In this document: positions 42,572-52,365 of the stretch, in pieces
Layout of the letters: each line of letters opens with the position of its first letter
Numbering within the stretch: the stretch's first letter is position 1
Source: Silvanigrella paludirubra
GTDB taxonomy: Bacteria > Bdellovibrionota_B > Oligoflexia > Silvanigrellales > Silvanigrellaceae
DNA length: 64,000 nt
Assembly (NCBI RefSeq): GCF_009208775.1
Contig: NZ_WFLM01000003.1
Coordinates: 411,374-475,373 of the forward strand
Direction: 5' to 3'
The notes under the pieces: generated by a model
The model's database searches: none
The model's input: only the letters and a program-made list of their open reading frames with translations
Told to the model about the DNA's origin: nothing
Translations under genes and position numbers: made by a program

Positions 42572-45480
42572 TTTGCATAGCCCCAGTCTCGTAGAGCGTT
42601 TTGCAATGCTGCGCCTGCTCCTGTTCCTTCTAATTGTTGTACTTGCTCACTTGAAAGCGTTTTTTGAATAACTACAGGCTTATCATTTGACTTGTAATTT
42701 GCTTCTATTATTCCATCTGGTGGAGCAAAAAAAGTGCAAATATTTTTTTCTAAAATAGATACAATTAAATTGTGATCAACTTTATTTCCATTAGAGCATG
42801 TGATTGCTGTAATTTTTTTATCTAATTCAATCTTATTTAAATTTCCATTACCTATATTTATCCAAATACCTTCATCTGATTTTACTTTTCCATTAAAATT
42901 AAAAGTTATTGTATTTGTATTTTTGATTTCTTCTAATTTTAATCCATCAGGAATTAATGCAACTTTAGGAAGTTCATTATTACTATTTATATTAAATTGA
43001 ATATTTAAGGAAAACGTACCATCATATTTAGGTGTAAAACGTATTATTTTATTTGATGGAGAAGAATTAAAATAAGCAGTTCTCAAAGATTTTAAATTTT
43101 CACTCGATATATTTGGCAAAAGTTTTTCTGAGTTTTTGGAAAAATTAACTGATGAAAACATTTCTGGTTGATACCAGCTTATTTTTTCACTCCATGGATT
43201 ATGAGTTAAATATAATTTAACATTATCAGGAGCTAGTTGTCTCATATATTTCATTGGATTATTTTTGAAATTTTCACCCCAATATAAAATACCGGCATAT
43301 TTATGTCCATCAAAATAAATTGTATCTCGTTTACTTAAAAGATTTGGTAAATCAATATCATTTTCTTCTTTTAAAGCTGGATAAAGATTAATTCCTCTCC
43401 ATAATGGATTGATATTATTTCCGCCAGCTAAATTAAATAACGTTGGAAATAAGTCTACATGAGCAGTCGGTATTGAAACTGTAGAGCCATTTAATCTATT
43501 ATTTTTAGCTAAATGCATAATTAAAGGGACTCTTACTTCTTCATCAAATAAAGAATTTCCTTTATCTGCATAACCTCCATCAATATTTTGGTTAACTCCT
43601 AAAAAATAGTACCAAGGTTGTACATCCATTTGAGCGCCATGATCCGAAGTAACAATAATGTCAACGTCTTCGTAAATTCCCAATTCTTTTAATTTTTTAA
43701 TAATATTTTCAAACTCACCATCCCAATAACGACCAACGCCATTATACAGCTGTCTTTTTTGATTTAAGCCAAAGGGTTTTGAAATAAATTTACTAATATC
43801 AATTTTATCTAGAGGAGGTTTATAAGGGCCATGCATTGTATTATAATGAACATATAAAAAGAAGGGCGAGTCTCCATACGTTTCTAACCAAGATCCCATT
43901 TGTTCCGTAATTTGTCTTGCTTCATATTCTGGTGTTTCAGAAATAACGACGTTGTGAAATCCTAAGTCAACACCTCCTTGCATAGCTTCAGAAAATAAGG
44001 AAAGCCAGCCTATGCCTCCAACTCTATAGCCTAAATTCTGCATTGATGAAGCCATTAAAGGAATTTGTTTATCATAAAAACTTTTGCGAATATTAGAATC
44101 TGCTGCATAAGTAAATGCAATTGAGCCTAATTCTCTAGAATAACGTGATGTCATTAATGGAATAACGCTTGGTACTGTCATGTTACCTTGAGCTCTATGC
44201 TCTAAAAATTTAATACCACTATTTTTTGCGAATTCATTTAAATTTGGCATTATTTCATTATTATAAGCAGTATTTGCTTTTAATGTATCAACTAAAATAA
44301 AAATAATACCACGTCTTTTCGGAGGATTGACCACATTTCTTTCGAAGCTAAAATCACCAAGAGCAAAAATGCAATTATTATCTGTGATATCTATTCCTTT
44401 AGCATTTGAGGCATTTATTTTAAATTGAGAGATATAATCTTGATCTGTTGGTTGAGAAAGAGTGTTTTCTAATATTTTATTTTGAGCGATTTCTGATGAT
44501 ATAGCAGTTATTTGTTCGGGTGGTGATTTTAAATTAATAATAAACTCACCTACGACTCCGACATCGGGGGTTGTATTTGGAACAAATCTTTCATTCCATG
44601 CGGTTTTAAAAGAATTTGGGGATCTTGGTTTATTTTGTGGAGGAGTATTTTGTATTATGCTTGTAATTACTTTGCCACTTTTATCTTTTAATTGAATTTG
44701 ACATTGGTGAATAGAATTATCATTTGTTGGAAATAAATAGTACTGAATTCGAATTCTGTTACCTTCTTCAAATTCAATAGGAACATTTCTATTTCTTAAA
44801 ATTTGTAAAGGAGATTTTTCGCCAACTAAAAAACCTCTTACTAAATTTAATTTTACTGGATAATATCCTATGCCAAAATGAATCAATCCTGGAGGGGCTT
44901 CTGGTTCAATAACAGGAATTATTGAAACCCCTCTAGAATCTTCTGGGTTTATATAATTAAAATAATTTTTATTATTAAAGTTATCTTTTTGCTTTAAATA
45001 AGGAGCTTCTGTATATAACCAATCGGTTCTTATGTTTGAAGTGTTAGAAAGTTTAGTGGTTATAGAATTGTATGCTACTCTTTCTGGAACAGGAAGAATT
45101 CCTCTTATTATTATAAAAATAACAATTGGTATAGCAATAATAAAAAATGCTATTGTTGTTTTTAAAAGAATTAATAGCCAAAAACGATTTCGTGAAATTA
45201 AATTATTCATTTTTTCAAATAATTTTCTAACCCAGAGAGGACCTGCCCTAAAAGAATATCTTTCTCCTTTTATATCATAAATAAGTGCTTGTCTTTCATA
45301 GGCACCTAGAGCACTTGGAGGCATTCTTTTTTTGATTCCATTTAGGCCGGGTAATTTAATTCCTCTTAATGCAAAAGCTAAAGCAATTCTTCCATAAAAA
45401 TATACAAAAGATAATCTTAAAACTTTAGTAGGTCTTAATATAATACGAATATAATGTCTTTTAATTTTTGATTTTTTCAT
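42568..45480 (-). CDS. Membrane-anchored sulfatase/alkaline-phosphatase-superfamily protein, 970 aa
   Basis: One transmembrane helix at about residues 100-130 follows a basic cytoplasmic N-terminus. The catalytic domain lies in about residues 390-700: IIFILVDTLKANTA with the metal Asp, AQGNMTVPSVIPLMTSRYS with the likely nucleophile Thr/Ser, YNTMHGPYKPP, and IIVTSDHGAQMD with metal-binding DH. A long C-terminal beta-rich region follows. The arrangement is that of extracytoplasmic sulfatases or phosphoethanolamine/phosphoglycerol transferases. The substrate is unknown. ATGA overlaps join it to the 740-aa gene upstream and to nth downstream. Confidence 0.82.
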   Translation of the reverse strand: MKKSKIKRHYIRIILRPTKVLRLSFVYFYGRIALAFALRGIKLPGLNGIKKRMPPSALGAYERQALIYDIKGERYSFRAGPLWVRKLFEKMNNLISRNRFWLLILLKTTIAFFIIAIPIVIFIIIRGILPVPERVAYNSITTKLSNTSNIRTDWLYTEAPYLKQKDNFNNKNYFNYINPEDSRGVSIIPVIEPEAPPGLIHFGIGYYPVKLNLVRGFLVGEKSPLQILRNRNVPIEFEEGNRIRIQYYLFPTNDNSIHQCQIQLKDKSGKVITSIIQNTPPQNKPRSPNSFKTAWNERFVPNTTPDVGVVGEFIINLKSPPEQITAISSEIAQNKILENTLSQPTDQDYISQFKINASNAKGIDITDNNCIFALGDFSFERNVVNPPKRRGIIFILVDTLKANTAYNNEIMPNLNEFAKNSGIKFLEHRAQGNMTVPSVIPLMTSRYSRELGSIAFTYAADSNIRKSFYDKQIPLMASSMQNLGYRVGGIGWLSLFSEAMQGGVDLGFHNVVISETPEYEARQITEQMGSWLETYGDSPFFLYVHYNTMHGPYKPPLDKIDISKFISKPFGLNQKRQLYNGVGRYWDGEFENIIKKLKELGIYEDVDIIVTSDHGAQMDVQPWYYFLGVNQNIDGGYADKGNSLFDEEVRVPLIMHLAKNNRLNGSTVSIPTAHVDLFPTLFNLAGGNNINPLWRGINLYPALKEENDIDLPNLLSKRDTIYFDGHKYAGILYWGENFKNNPMKYMRQLAPDNVKLYLTHNPWSEKISWYQPEMFSSVNFSKNSEKLLPNISSENLKSLRTAYFNSSPSNKIIRFTPKYDGTFSLNIQFNINSNNELPKVALIPDGLKLEEIKNTNTITFNFNGKVKSDEGIWINIGNGNLNKIELDKKITAITCSNGNKVDHNLIVSILEKNICTFFAPPDGIIEANYKSNDKPVVIQKTLSSEQVQQLEGTGAGAALQNALRDWGYAK

Positions 45481-47699
45481 TGACTAATATTCTCTGCATA
45501 GAAAAAGGAACCATTGCTATTACGAATAATTTCTACTCCACGTGAAGTTAAATATTTATTCATTTGATTTAACATTTCATTAGCAATAGGCCGATATAAA
45601 TTAATATTTGATAAATCTTCTAGTAAATCATACTTCGCATTTTTATCTGTTCTTAAATGAAGGGATAAAGCTACTCCCGTTTTTGTTGTTCTTGCGATTA
45701 ATCTATAAGTTTCGTTAATCCAAGCTCTTTCCTTTACTCCAGGAATTGATTGTGAATAACTAGGACGAATATAAAATTCGTAATTCATACCTGCATCAAT
45801 ATCAATTAGAGATGTTACTCTAGGATAGATCATGCGAGGATAATTTTCAGGAGTCAAAGATCCAGATGTAAACCAAATTCCTGTTTCCATATAAGCAGAA
45901 TTTTCAGGAAAATCAGATAGTTTTTCTTTTACATCTAATAAAGGTTCTCCATCTATTATTTGTTCATTCATTTTAACATTAATTCTTCTAGCTATAGTTG
46001 GTGCAATATCAATTGTTCTAATAATAGGCTTAATTGGAATATCTGCTTTGTTAACTTGAGCGTTTCCATTTAAAAATATGACAAGAGGTGTTACGTTAGA
46101 GTGTTCGCCAGCAACACCATCACCGTGGCCCATTCCTAAATTTCCTTCATATAAATTTTCTCCATGGTCACCAAAAATTAAAATCATTGAGTTTTTTAAC
46201 CATCCTTTATAATTTAATTCATCAAATAAATCTTTTAGTGTATCATCTATAGCATTTAATCCACTATCATATAAAGAAACTGTTTGTTCTTTCAAATATT
46301 CAGGAATTGTTGTTTTATTTAAATCATTTTGAATTATAATTTGATCAGAAGTTTTTCTAAAAATATAATTCCCTTTTTCGTCTTTTTTCTGAAATTTTGC
46401 ATACCAAGGACCAGGTGATGCATAAGGAAAGTGTGCTGTTGAAAAGAATGTTGTTAAAAAAACGGGCCGTGAAATATTTGAAAATTTGTTTAAACTTTTA
46501 GAAATAGAATTTGCAATTAATCTTGGATCAGAAATTTCGGGTGTTTCTAAAAGAGATGGTAATAATCTTTGTAAATTTGGTAATGTTAATATTGCTTGAA
46601 TGGGACTAAAAGCAGAGATAATCCCATTTTCAACTAATGTTCCTAAATTAGAAGTTGGTGCATTTATTTCAGAAGCTCCAAAAGGATATCTAGGAAATAT
46701 ATCGCCTGCAAAATCAGAAACAAAAATAGTGGAGTATCCAGTATCTTTTGCTGATTCAAAAATAGTCTGTTTTTTTCCTATTTTTGAATTTCTTGGTGGA
46801 AACATGGTTCGAACACCTGTTTTTGAAGCATAATTTCCAGTTGCAATTTCTACCCAACTTGGAAATGTTCTTGGAATACCAACAAGCATTGGTTTGAATA
46901 AAGTAGCATCTTGCAATTTACTTTTTAAAAATGGCATTACATTTGAATATTTAGGGTCATTTAGTCTGTCAAATCGAAGACTATCAATAGCAAAAATAAA
47001 AACATGTGGTCTAGCTTGATTGGTTGAATTTTTAGGTAAATTAACTTTAAAAGATGAATTTAAATTATATAAAAATATGCTTCCAAATATAAAGAAAATT
47101 AAAAAAGAAACACCTTGAATAGAAAAAATTCTTGATTCTTTATCTAATTCATCCACATGAATACTTGAGCGGGCTTTCTTCACTTTTCTACTTTGTTGTG
47201 TAAGATATTTAATATGAATAAAAAGATTTAAAGTAAAGCTTATTGAAATAATAATAAAAGGTAACCACTCAATTAAAGTTCTTCTTCTTGCAGAATCACT
47301 TAATGTAGAAATGAATTGAATAAAATCTCTAAAAAATTCGATTTTTTGAGTAATTAACCAATTTTCGGTAACACCTGGGTAGAGACCGCAAATTCGAATA
47401 ATTGCTGATATAAAAAAGATAAATCCAAAAATAATTTTGTATTTTATTTTAAAAGATGATGAAACAAATTGTAAACCAAGGCAAATTATCCAAGCGGTAA
47501 ATATTATTTTTGCTAAAGAAATAAAAACAAGGTTGGGTTGTGTTTTAAATATCATTAAAAGAATAGAGGAAGTATCTTCCCCCATATATACAAATCCAGA
47601 AGAAAATATAAGAGATACTATAAAAAAAGGAATTAAAAAAATAAAACTTTCAAGTAAGTAACGAACCCAAAAAACTCTCCAAATTTTTACCGTCAACAT
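45477..47699 (-). CDS. LtaS-like membrane sulfatase-fold transferase, 740 aa
   Basis: Five N-terminal transmembrane helices (about residues 12-40, 56-78, 86-106, 145-168 and 190-212) precede an outward-facing catalytic domain. This has FIFAIDSLRFDRL (metal Asp), PRTFPSWVEIATGNYASKTG (nucleophile region), and LIFGDHGENLYEGNLGMGHGDGVAGEHS with the DH/H ligands. The architecture matches lipoteichoic-acid synthase or phosphoethanolamine transferase types that modify envelope glycans or lipids. It is first in the transcript with the 970-aa paralogue and nth. The SD AAGGTG is weak. Confidence 0.82.
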   Translation of the reverse strand: MLTVKIWRVFWVRYLLESFIFLIPFFIVSLIFSSGFVYMGEDTSSILLMIFKTQPNLVFISLAKIIFTAWIICLGLQFVSSSFKIKYKIIFGFIFFISAIIRICGLYPGVTENWLITQKIEFFRDFIQFISTLSDSARRRTLIEWLPFIIISISFTLNLFIHIKYLTQQSRKVKKARSSIHVDELDKESRIFSIQGVSFLIFFIFGSIFLYNLNSSFKVNLPKNSTNQARPHVFIFAIDSLRFDRLNDPKYSNVMPFLKSKLQDATLFKPMLVGIPRTFPSWVEIATGNYASKTGVRTMFPPRNSKIGKKQTIFESAKDTGYSTIFVSDFAGDIFPRYPFGASEINAPTSNLGTLVENGIISAFSPIQAILTLPNLQRLLPSLLETPEISDPRLIANSISKSLNKFSNISRPVFLTTFFSTAHFPYASPGPWYAKFQKKDEKGNYIFRKTSDQIIIQNDLNKTTIPEYLKEQTVSLYDSGLNAIDDTLKDLFDELNYKGWLKNSMILIFGDHGENLYEGNLGMGHGDGVAGEHSNVTPLVIFLNGNAQVNKADIPIKPIIRTIDIAPTIARRINVKMNEQIIDGEPLLDVKEKLSDFPENSAYMETGIWFTSGSLTPENYPRMIYPRVTSLIDIDAGMNYEFYIRPSYSQSIPGVKERAWINETYRLIARTTKTGVALSLHLRTDKNAKYDLLEDLSNINLYRPIANEMLNQMNKYLTSRGVEIIRNSNGSFFYAENISQ

Positions 47700-47803
47700 C
47701 TTAACACCTTTGTCTCTTTAAAAATATCGCGCGTGATAAACTCCCAAAAGTATCCTTTAAATTGTACTTGCATACAAAAAAAGGTTTACTATTGGAGAAT
47801 TGC

Positions 47804-48640
47804 ATGAAGTTACCAAGAATTTACGAGCATTTCAGGCAAGGACAAATATTTACTATTGAAGAGGCCCGTGAAAAGCTAAAAACTACTGGAAACACGCTTC
47901 GCAAAAGATTAAGTGAACTTTCCGCTAGAGGTTATATTTTCTCTATTCGCCAAGGTCTTTACAGAGTCACTAAAATTGGTGAAAGACCTGATTCTGAAAA
48001 AAGTTCACCTTTTGCTATTGCAGGAAAACTTACCCCATATTCTTATGTGGGGTTTCACTCTGCTATGCAACTTCATGCAAAAGAAGTACCAAAAGAAAAC
48101 GATACCATTTATGTGGTCAGTCCCACAAAATTTAACTCCTTTAAATTCGAAGGAATTCATTATTTTTGGTGTCAGAGTCCAGAACCCCATGGCTTAGAAA
48201 CTTTTTTATTAAATGAACATGGAACTGAATATGCTGTTTTAACTACTAATTTTGAAAAATCTCTTGTTGACTGTTTAAAAAGGCCAACGCATTGTCCGCC
48301 TTTTTATGAGCTTGTAAGGCTTTGTAGAAAAAGCGGATATTTACCAGATATAGAAAAAATTTTGAAATATGCTTCAGATTGTAATGTCCAAGCACTTTTT
48401 AATAGGCTTGGTTTTTTGTTTGAAAAGAATTTACCCTATTGGCAAATCCAAGACGGTTTTTTTAAATATATTGAAGATAGAATGAGTAGAAAACAGACAG
48501 AATGGCCTATTATTTATGAGCATAATAAAAACACTAATGATTCTTATTATTTAAGCAAACCTAAAACCTCGGCAAGTATAGATATTTCTGTGATGGAATC
48601 TAAAAACCGTTGGAAAGTTCAATTTTCTCAGCAAAATTAA
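47804..48640 (+). CDS. AbiEi-like transcriptional regulator/antitoxin
   Basis: 278 aa. An N-terminal winged-helix (about residues 1-75: FTIEEAREKLKTTGNTLRKRLSELSARGYIFSIRQGLYRV) is followed by a region resembling the AbiEi/DUF6088 type IV antitoxin C-domain: SYVGFHSAMQLH, YVVSPTKFNSFKFEGIHYFW and TNFEKSLVDCLKRPTHC. Such antitoxins autorepress and neutralise an AbiEii nucleotidyltransferase. No AbiEii gene is in the window on either side. I chose ATG 47804 with TTGGAGAA upstream over a TTG 14 codons earlier that lacks an SD. Confidence 0.8.
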   Translation: MKLPRIYEHFRQGQIFTIEEAREKLKTTGNTLRKRLSELSARGYIFSIRQGLYRVTKIGERPDSEKSSPFAIAGKLTPYSYVGFHSAMQLHAKEVPKENDTIYVVSPTKFNSFKFEGIHYFWCQSPEPHGLETFLLNEHGTEYAVLTTNFEKSLVDCLKRPTHCPPFYELVRLCRKSGYLPDIEKILKYASDCNVQALFNRLGFLFEKNLPYWQIQDGFFKYIEDRMSRKQTEWPIIYEHNKNTNDSYYLSKPKTSASIDISVMESKNRWKVQFSQQN

Positions 48641-48690
48641 ATAGATAATATTTGATTTTTATATTTGATTAAAATTTTTAGGGAAACAAC

Positions 48691-48719
48691 TTGACTCTGA
48701 ATATCTCTTTCAGTAGATC
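48691..48719 (+). promoter_or_regulatory. Probable promoter of tRNA-Gly
   Basis: TTGACT (48691-48696), a 17-nt spacer and TAGATC (48714-48719) place the start about 11 nt before the tRNA. Confidence 0.45.
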
Positions 48720-48736
48720 ATCTTTTACTCCTAGGT

Positions 48737-48813
48737 GCGGGAGTAGCTCAGTTGGCTAGAGCATCGCCTTGCCATGGCGAGGGTCGAGGGTTCGAGTCCC
48801 TTTTCCCGCTCCA
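48737..48813 (+). tRNA. tRNA-Gly(GCC)
   Basis: Acceptor GCGGGAG/TTCCCGC (one G-T), D stem GCTC/GAGC and anticodon stem TCGCC/GGCGA with loop TTGCCAT give anticodon GCC. T stem GAGGG/CCCTT with loop TTCGAGT and discriminator T are present, and CCA is encoded. Confidence 0.96.
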
Positions 48814-48816
48814 ATT

Positions 48817-48857
48817 AAAACCGCAGTTTTGTTTTCAAAGCTGCGGTTTTTGTTTTT
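48817..48857 (+). terminator. Terminator after tRNA-Gly
   Basis: AAAACCGCAGTTTTG (48817-48831) pairs with CAAAGCTGCGGTTTT (48836-48850) across a TTTT loop, with more T residues after it. Confidence 0.88.
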
Positions 48858-48941
48858 CTAAATAAATGAATTATTAAATTTTCATATTTTGTTACACTTT
48901 TATTAAATTTTCTATCTTTTATTTTATGGGAGAAATAGATC

Positions 48942-49448
48942 ATGATGGCTAGTTTAGAAAGAGTTTGTAAAATCGTTCTTATGCTTTTATTTACAATATA
49001 CATTTCTATTGTTACATTAAATAATGTATTAGATTATAGTTCTAATTTTAATTTTGTAAAACATGTTCTATTAATGGATACAACTTTTAAAAATAATGAA
49101 TTAATGTGGCGTTCAATCTCATCTCCTAATATACATACATTATTTTATATAGGGTTAATTTTTTTTGAAGCAATGATTTCAATTTTAGCATGGATAGGCT
49201 CTTTTTGTATGATTAAAAACTACAAATTAAGTGCTAAAAAATTTCATAACTCAAAAAAATTAGCTGTTATAAGTCTTATTTTAAGCTTAGTTATGTGGTC
49301 ATTATTTTTCATGACTATTGGTGGTGAATGGTTTTTAATGTGGCAATCGCCAACTTGGAATGGCCTTGCAGTTGCTCGCCCTATGTTTTTGATTGTTGGA
49401 ATAACATTGTTATTTATTATAAAAAAAGATGATGAAAAAAATGAATAA
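48942..49448 (+). CDS. DUF2165 small integral membrane protein
   Basis: 168 aa with four predicted transmembrane helices. The segments NNVLDYSSNFNFVKHVLLMDTTFKN, WRSI and IGGEWFLMWQSPTWNG are the characteristic conserved blocks of the DUF2165 family. Its biochemical role is unknown. GGGAGAA precedes the ATG at 48942. A GNAT acetyltransferase follows 23 nt downstream on the same strand, so they are probably cotranscribed. Confidence 0.88.
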   Translation: MMASLERVCKIVLMLLFTIYISIVTLNNVLDYSSNFNFVKHVLLMDTTFKNNELMWRSISSPNIHTLFYIGLIFFEAMISILAWIGSFCMIKNYKLSAKKFHNSKKLAVISLILSLVMWSLFFMTIGGEWFLMWQSPTWNGLAVARPMFLIVGITLLFIIKKDDEKNE

Positions 49449-49471
49449 ATAAATTTGGAAATAATTATTTT

Positions 49472-49909
49472 ATGATTCAAATAAATAAAGCTCAATTTGA
49501 AGATTGTGAAATTTTAACGGAAATATTTTTTTTAGCACGTAAAGATCTGTATTATTTACCCGTTTTATATACAAAAGAGGAAACCTTATGGTGGATAAAA
49601 AATATTGTAATGAAACAAAACGAAATTTATATTGCAGAATATAAAAATGAAAAAGTAGGTTTTTTGGCAAAAAATAAAGAGGTGATTGAACACTTATATG
49701 TTATACCTGACTACCAAAATTTTTCTGTTGGACAAAAACTTTTGGATTTCTGTTTGAAAACAGGAAATAAATTTGAACTTTGGGTATTTCAAGAAAATAT
49801 ACGTGCGATTCGATTTTATGAAAAAAATGGATTTATATTAGAAGAAAAAACTAATGGAGATAGAAACGAAGAAAAAGTTCCAGATGCTAAATATATTTGG
49901 AGTCATTAA
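49472..49909 (+). CDS. GNAT-family N-acetyltransferase
   Basis: 145 aa with the GNAT fold pattern. An N-terminal helix-strand segment is followed by IEHLYVIPDYQNFSVGQKLLDFCLK, the motif A region whose Q/G-x-x-G-type loop is here NFSVGQKLL. WVFQENIRAIRFYEKNGFILEE is the characteristic motif B. The acetyl acceptor cannot be predicted. It lies directly after the DUF2165 gene and converges with the 763-aa lipoprotein (18 nt between ends). Confidence 0.9.
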   Translation: MIQINKAQFEDCEILTEIFFLARKDLYYLPVLYTKEETLWWIKNIVMKQNEIYIAEYKNEKVGFLAKNKEVIEHLYVIPDYQNFSVGQKLLDFCLKTGNKFELWVFQENIRAIRFYEKNGFILEEKTNGDRNEEKVPDAKYIWSH

Positions 49910-49927
49910 TCCTTTTTTTATTTCATG

Positions 49928-52219
49928 TTAATTATTATTACTATGAAATAAAGTCATTCCAACATTAGGACAATCTTTTTGTCTTTTCGCTTCTGCAAAA
50001 TCAAAGTAAACATGCTTAACTCCTTCTTTAGAAATTAACATTTTGCTATTTAATTGAGAGTAATAACTAGTTAATTCTGGATCAATAAATCTATTCTTTG
50101 AATTTAAATTAAAATTAATAGGATGTGTTGTTGGTTCATAAATTTCGAGTTCACACGAAGAAGAAGATGTTACTGTAATTGGTTCTATTTTATAACTATC
50201 TTGACTATACCCTGAATTTTTTATGGCTTCATATAATACTCTACCATCTGTATTATGTAATTTAAATCCTAAAATATTTGCAATAGTTGGAGCAACATCA
50301 ACATTTCCTGTTGGTAAATTATTCTTCATTTGTGAATTAAAATCTGGGCCTAAAGCTAATAAGGTATTATGAACATCTGTTCTTCCAAATGTGCCGTGAT
50401 CTCCTCTTTCTGTATCACCATCTGTTGAATCAAATTCTGTTCCTGGAAGTCCATTCACAATAACATTTGGATTACTTGTTACGCTAATTACCATATCGGG
50501 ATTTCTGCCGTCTTTATTTTCAAGTTTAACATAAGAAAGAGGGAGTACACCACGAGGAAAGTTTTCTCCTATTGGATAACGATTTTCATCGACAAATATA
50601 ACTGAATATTCTTGTCTTCTTTGGAAAAAATTAACTAAAGATTTCATAATATTTAAATCATGATTTGGAATATAAATATAATCACTACCTCCATTTGCAG
50701 CGACTACAATTTTATCCACACCATTTTTATTAGTTAAATCATTTGGAACCAAGTAGCTTGGAGATGTGTAAGCAGAATTTTTCTTGGAGTCATCAATACA
50801 GCTTCCATCTGCAAGATTATATCCAGGAGAATTTGTATTAATAGATCCATCTTCATTTCTTATTCCACTCATTGGCATATTAAAAGAACATCCTCCTCCA
50901 TCATATGCGGCAATAATATTTCCACTTTGAGTTTTTAATTGAGCTTTAGAAATTAAATCAGCTGTTCTAATTGTTCCAGATGTTGAATAGCCATTTGTTA
51001 CTAACATTTTTTGATTACTAATAGAATGAACTATTTTTTCTGAAGAAGTTTTATTTGAAATTTTTCCATTTGCAATATCATGCATTGGATACATTAATTG
51101 TGGAAAGCCTTCAGAGTCATTTCTTTTTGTTGCAACAATATTACTATGGGCATGGTCAGAGACAATTATAATATTTGTTTTTTCGTAAATTCCCATCTCT
51201 TTTAATTTTTTATTTATACTACCCAAAATAAGATCATTAGATCTTAACGCATCATAATATGGTAAAGTGCCAGGACCATAAGCGTGTTGTGTAGAGTCAG
51301 GATTTCTTAACCAAACTACACTTAATTGAGGCAATTTAGTTGGAAGGATATGATTTAAAAATACATCAGCCATATATTCATTTTTTTTATTAAATGGCGA
51401 GTTTGTTGCGATCGATGGGTCAGATATTTCTTTGCTTTCAGCTAAACGAATAATAGGATCGCTTGCAGTTGGATTTCCATTATCTAGAGCTAAAACAAAT
51501 TCACCTTTATTGTAAGCATTTTCTGTTAACTTAGGTAACTTTACATTTTTAGCTTGAAGTTCTTTTGCAAAAGATAATGGCCATACATGATTTTCATCTA
51601 ATATATACCCACCAGCCCTAAAGTCTTGAAAAAAAGCAGGGCCTGACTTTCCTATTACAGCTGTAGTCATACCTAATTTTTGTGCTTCTTGTAATAAGGT
51701 AGAGACTTGAACAAGAGGTTCATCGAGGCTTGCTTGAACATTATTGGGTTGATCAAGTGCTTTTAAAATTTTATAATCTTCAGTAAATATGGGCGACAAA
51801 AATGTGCTTGTTATGTTATTTCCACTTGCATTTGTAGCAATCCCAAATTCTTTGTTTGCTCGCCAAGGTTGATATAAATTATTTCCATAAAAACCACTTT
51901 TTCCCGCATAGTCCCCAGTTGCAAAAGCTTGAGCATTATTCATTGTGAATGTTGGATAAGCCGAATGGTTGTCTTTGAATTCAACTCCATTTTCAGAAAT
52001 ATAAAGTAAATTTGGAATTAATTTTTTTGCTTTTGAATCTGTTAAAACGTCTGGGCGTAATCCATCCCATACAAAAAGAATAACATAATTTTTATCATTC
52101 TTTTTTGAATTCATAATTTGTGAGTAATTGTCTGAAGTATTTTTATTTGTTTGACATGAATTAAACAAAATTAACGTTGAAGTTAAAATAATTGATGTGG
52201 CCACCATTTTCTTTTTCAA
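49928..52219 (-). CDS. Lipoprotein nucleotide-pyrophosphatase/phosphodiesterase-like enzyme
   Basis: 763 aa. The signal peptide has FNSC at about residues 19-22 as a plausible but non-ideal lipobox. The catalytic domain belongs to the alkaline-phosphatase superfamily, type I phosphodiesterase/NPP group. It shows VWDGLRPDV (metal Asp), HSAYPTFTMNNAQAFATGDYAGKSGFYGN with the probable nucleophile Thr, IIVSDHAHSN (metal DH) and RGDHGTFGRTDVHNTLLALG with further ligands. A partly repetitive Asn/Ser-rich segment lies in the middle. It would act outside the cytoplasm on phosphodiesters. It is unlinked to the other two superfamily members 2 kb away. Confidence 0.82.
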   Translation of the reverse strand: MKKKMVATSIILTSTLILFNSCQTNKNTSDNYSQIMNSKKNDKNYVILFVWDGLRPDVLTDSKAKKLIPNLLYISENGVEFKDNHSAYPTFTMNNAQAFATGDYAGKSGFYGNNLYQPWRANKEFGIATNASGNNITSTFLSPIFTEDYKILKALDQPNNVQASLDEPLVQVSTLLQEAQKLGMTTAVIGKSGPAFFQDFRAGGYILDENHVWPLSFAKELQAKNVKLPKLTENAYNKGEFVLALDNGNPTASDPIIRLAESKEISDPSIATNSPFNKKNEYMADVFLNHILPTKLPQLSVVWLRNPDSTQHAYGPGTLPYYDALRSNDLILGSINKKLKEMGIYEKTNIIIVSDHAHSNIVATKRNDSEGFPQLMYPMHDIANGKISNKTSSEKIVHSISNQKMLVTNGYSTSGTIRTADLISKAQLKTQSGNIIAAYDGGGCSFNMPMSGIRNEDGSINTNSPGYNLADGSCIDDSKKNSAYTSPSYLVPNDLTNKNGVDKIVVAANGGSDYIYIPNHDLNIMKSLVNFFQRRQEYSVIFVDENRYPIGENFPRGVLPLSYVKLENKDGRNPDMVISVTSNPNVIVNGLPGTEFDSTDGDTERGDHGTFGRTDVHNTLLALGPDFNSQMKNNLPTGNVDVAPTIANILGFKLHNTDGRVLYEAIKNSGYSQDSYKIEPITVTSSSSCELEIYEPTTHPINFNLNSKNRFIDPELTSYYSQLNSKMLISKEGVKHVYFDFAEAKRQKDCPNVGMTLFHSNNN

Positions 52220-52365
52220 AGTATATCCCTCCTATATTTATAAAATATATAGCTTTTTTTTTTAAAGTATTCAAATTATTATTGTTAATTTATTTATCAA
52301 AAAAATATAAATAAAAAAATGTTATGTTGTATAAAATTAGATTATAATTTTGTAAAAATATATTT

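Noticed and set aside
47700-48736. AbiEii toxin partner for the AbiEi-like gene
   Set aside because: No nucleotidyltransferase-like ORF is present on either side.
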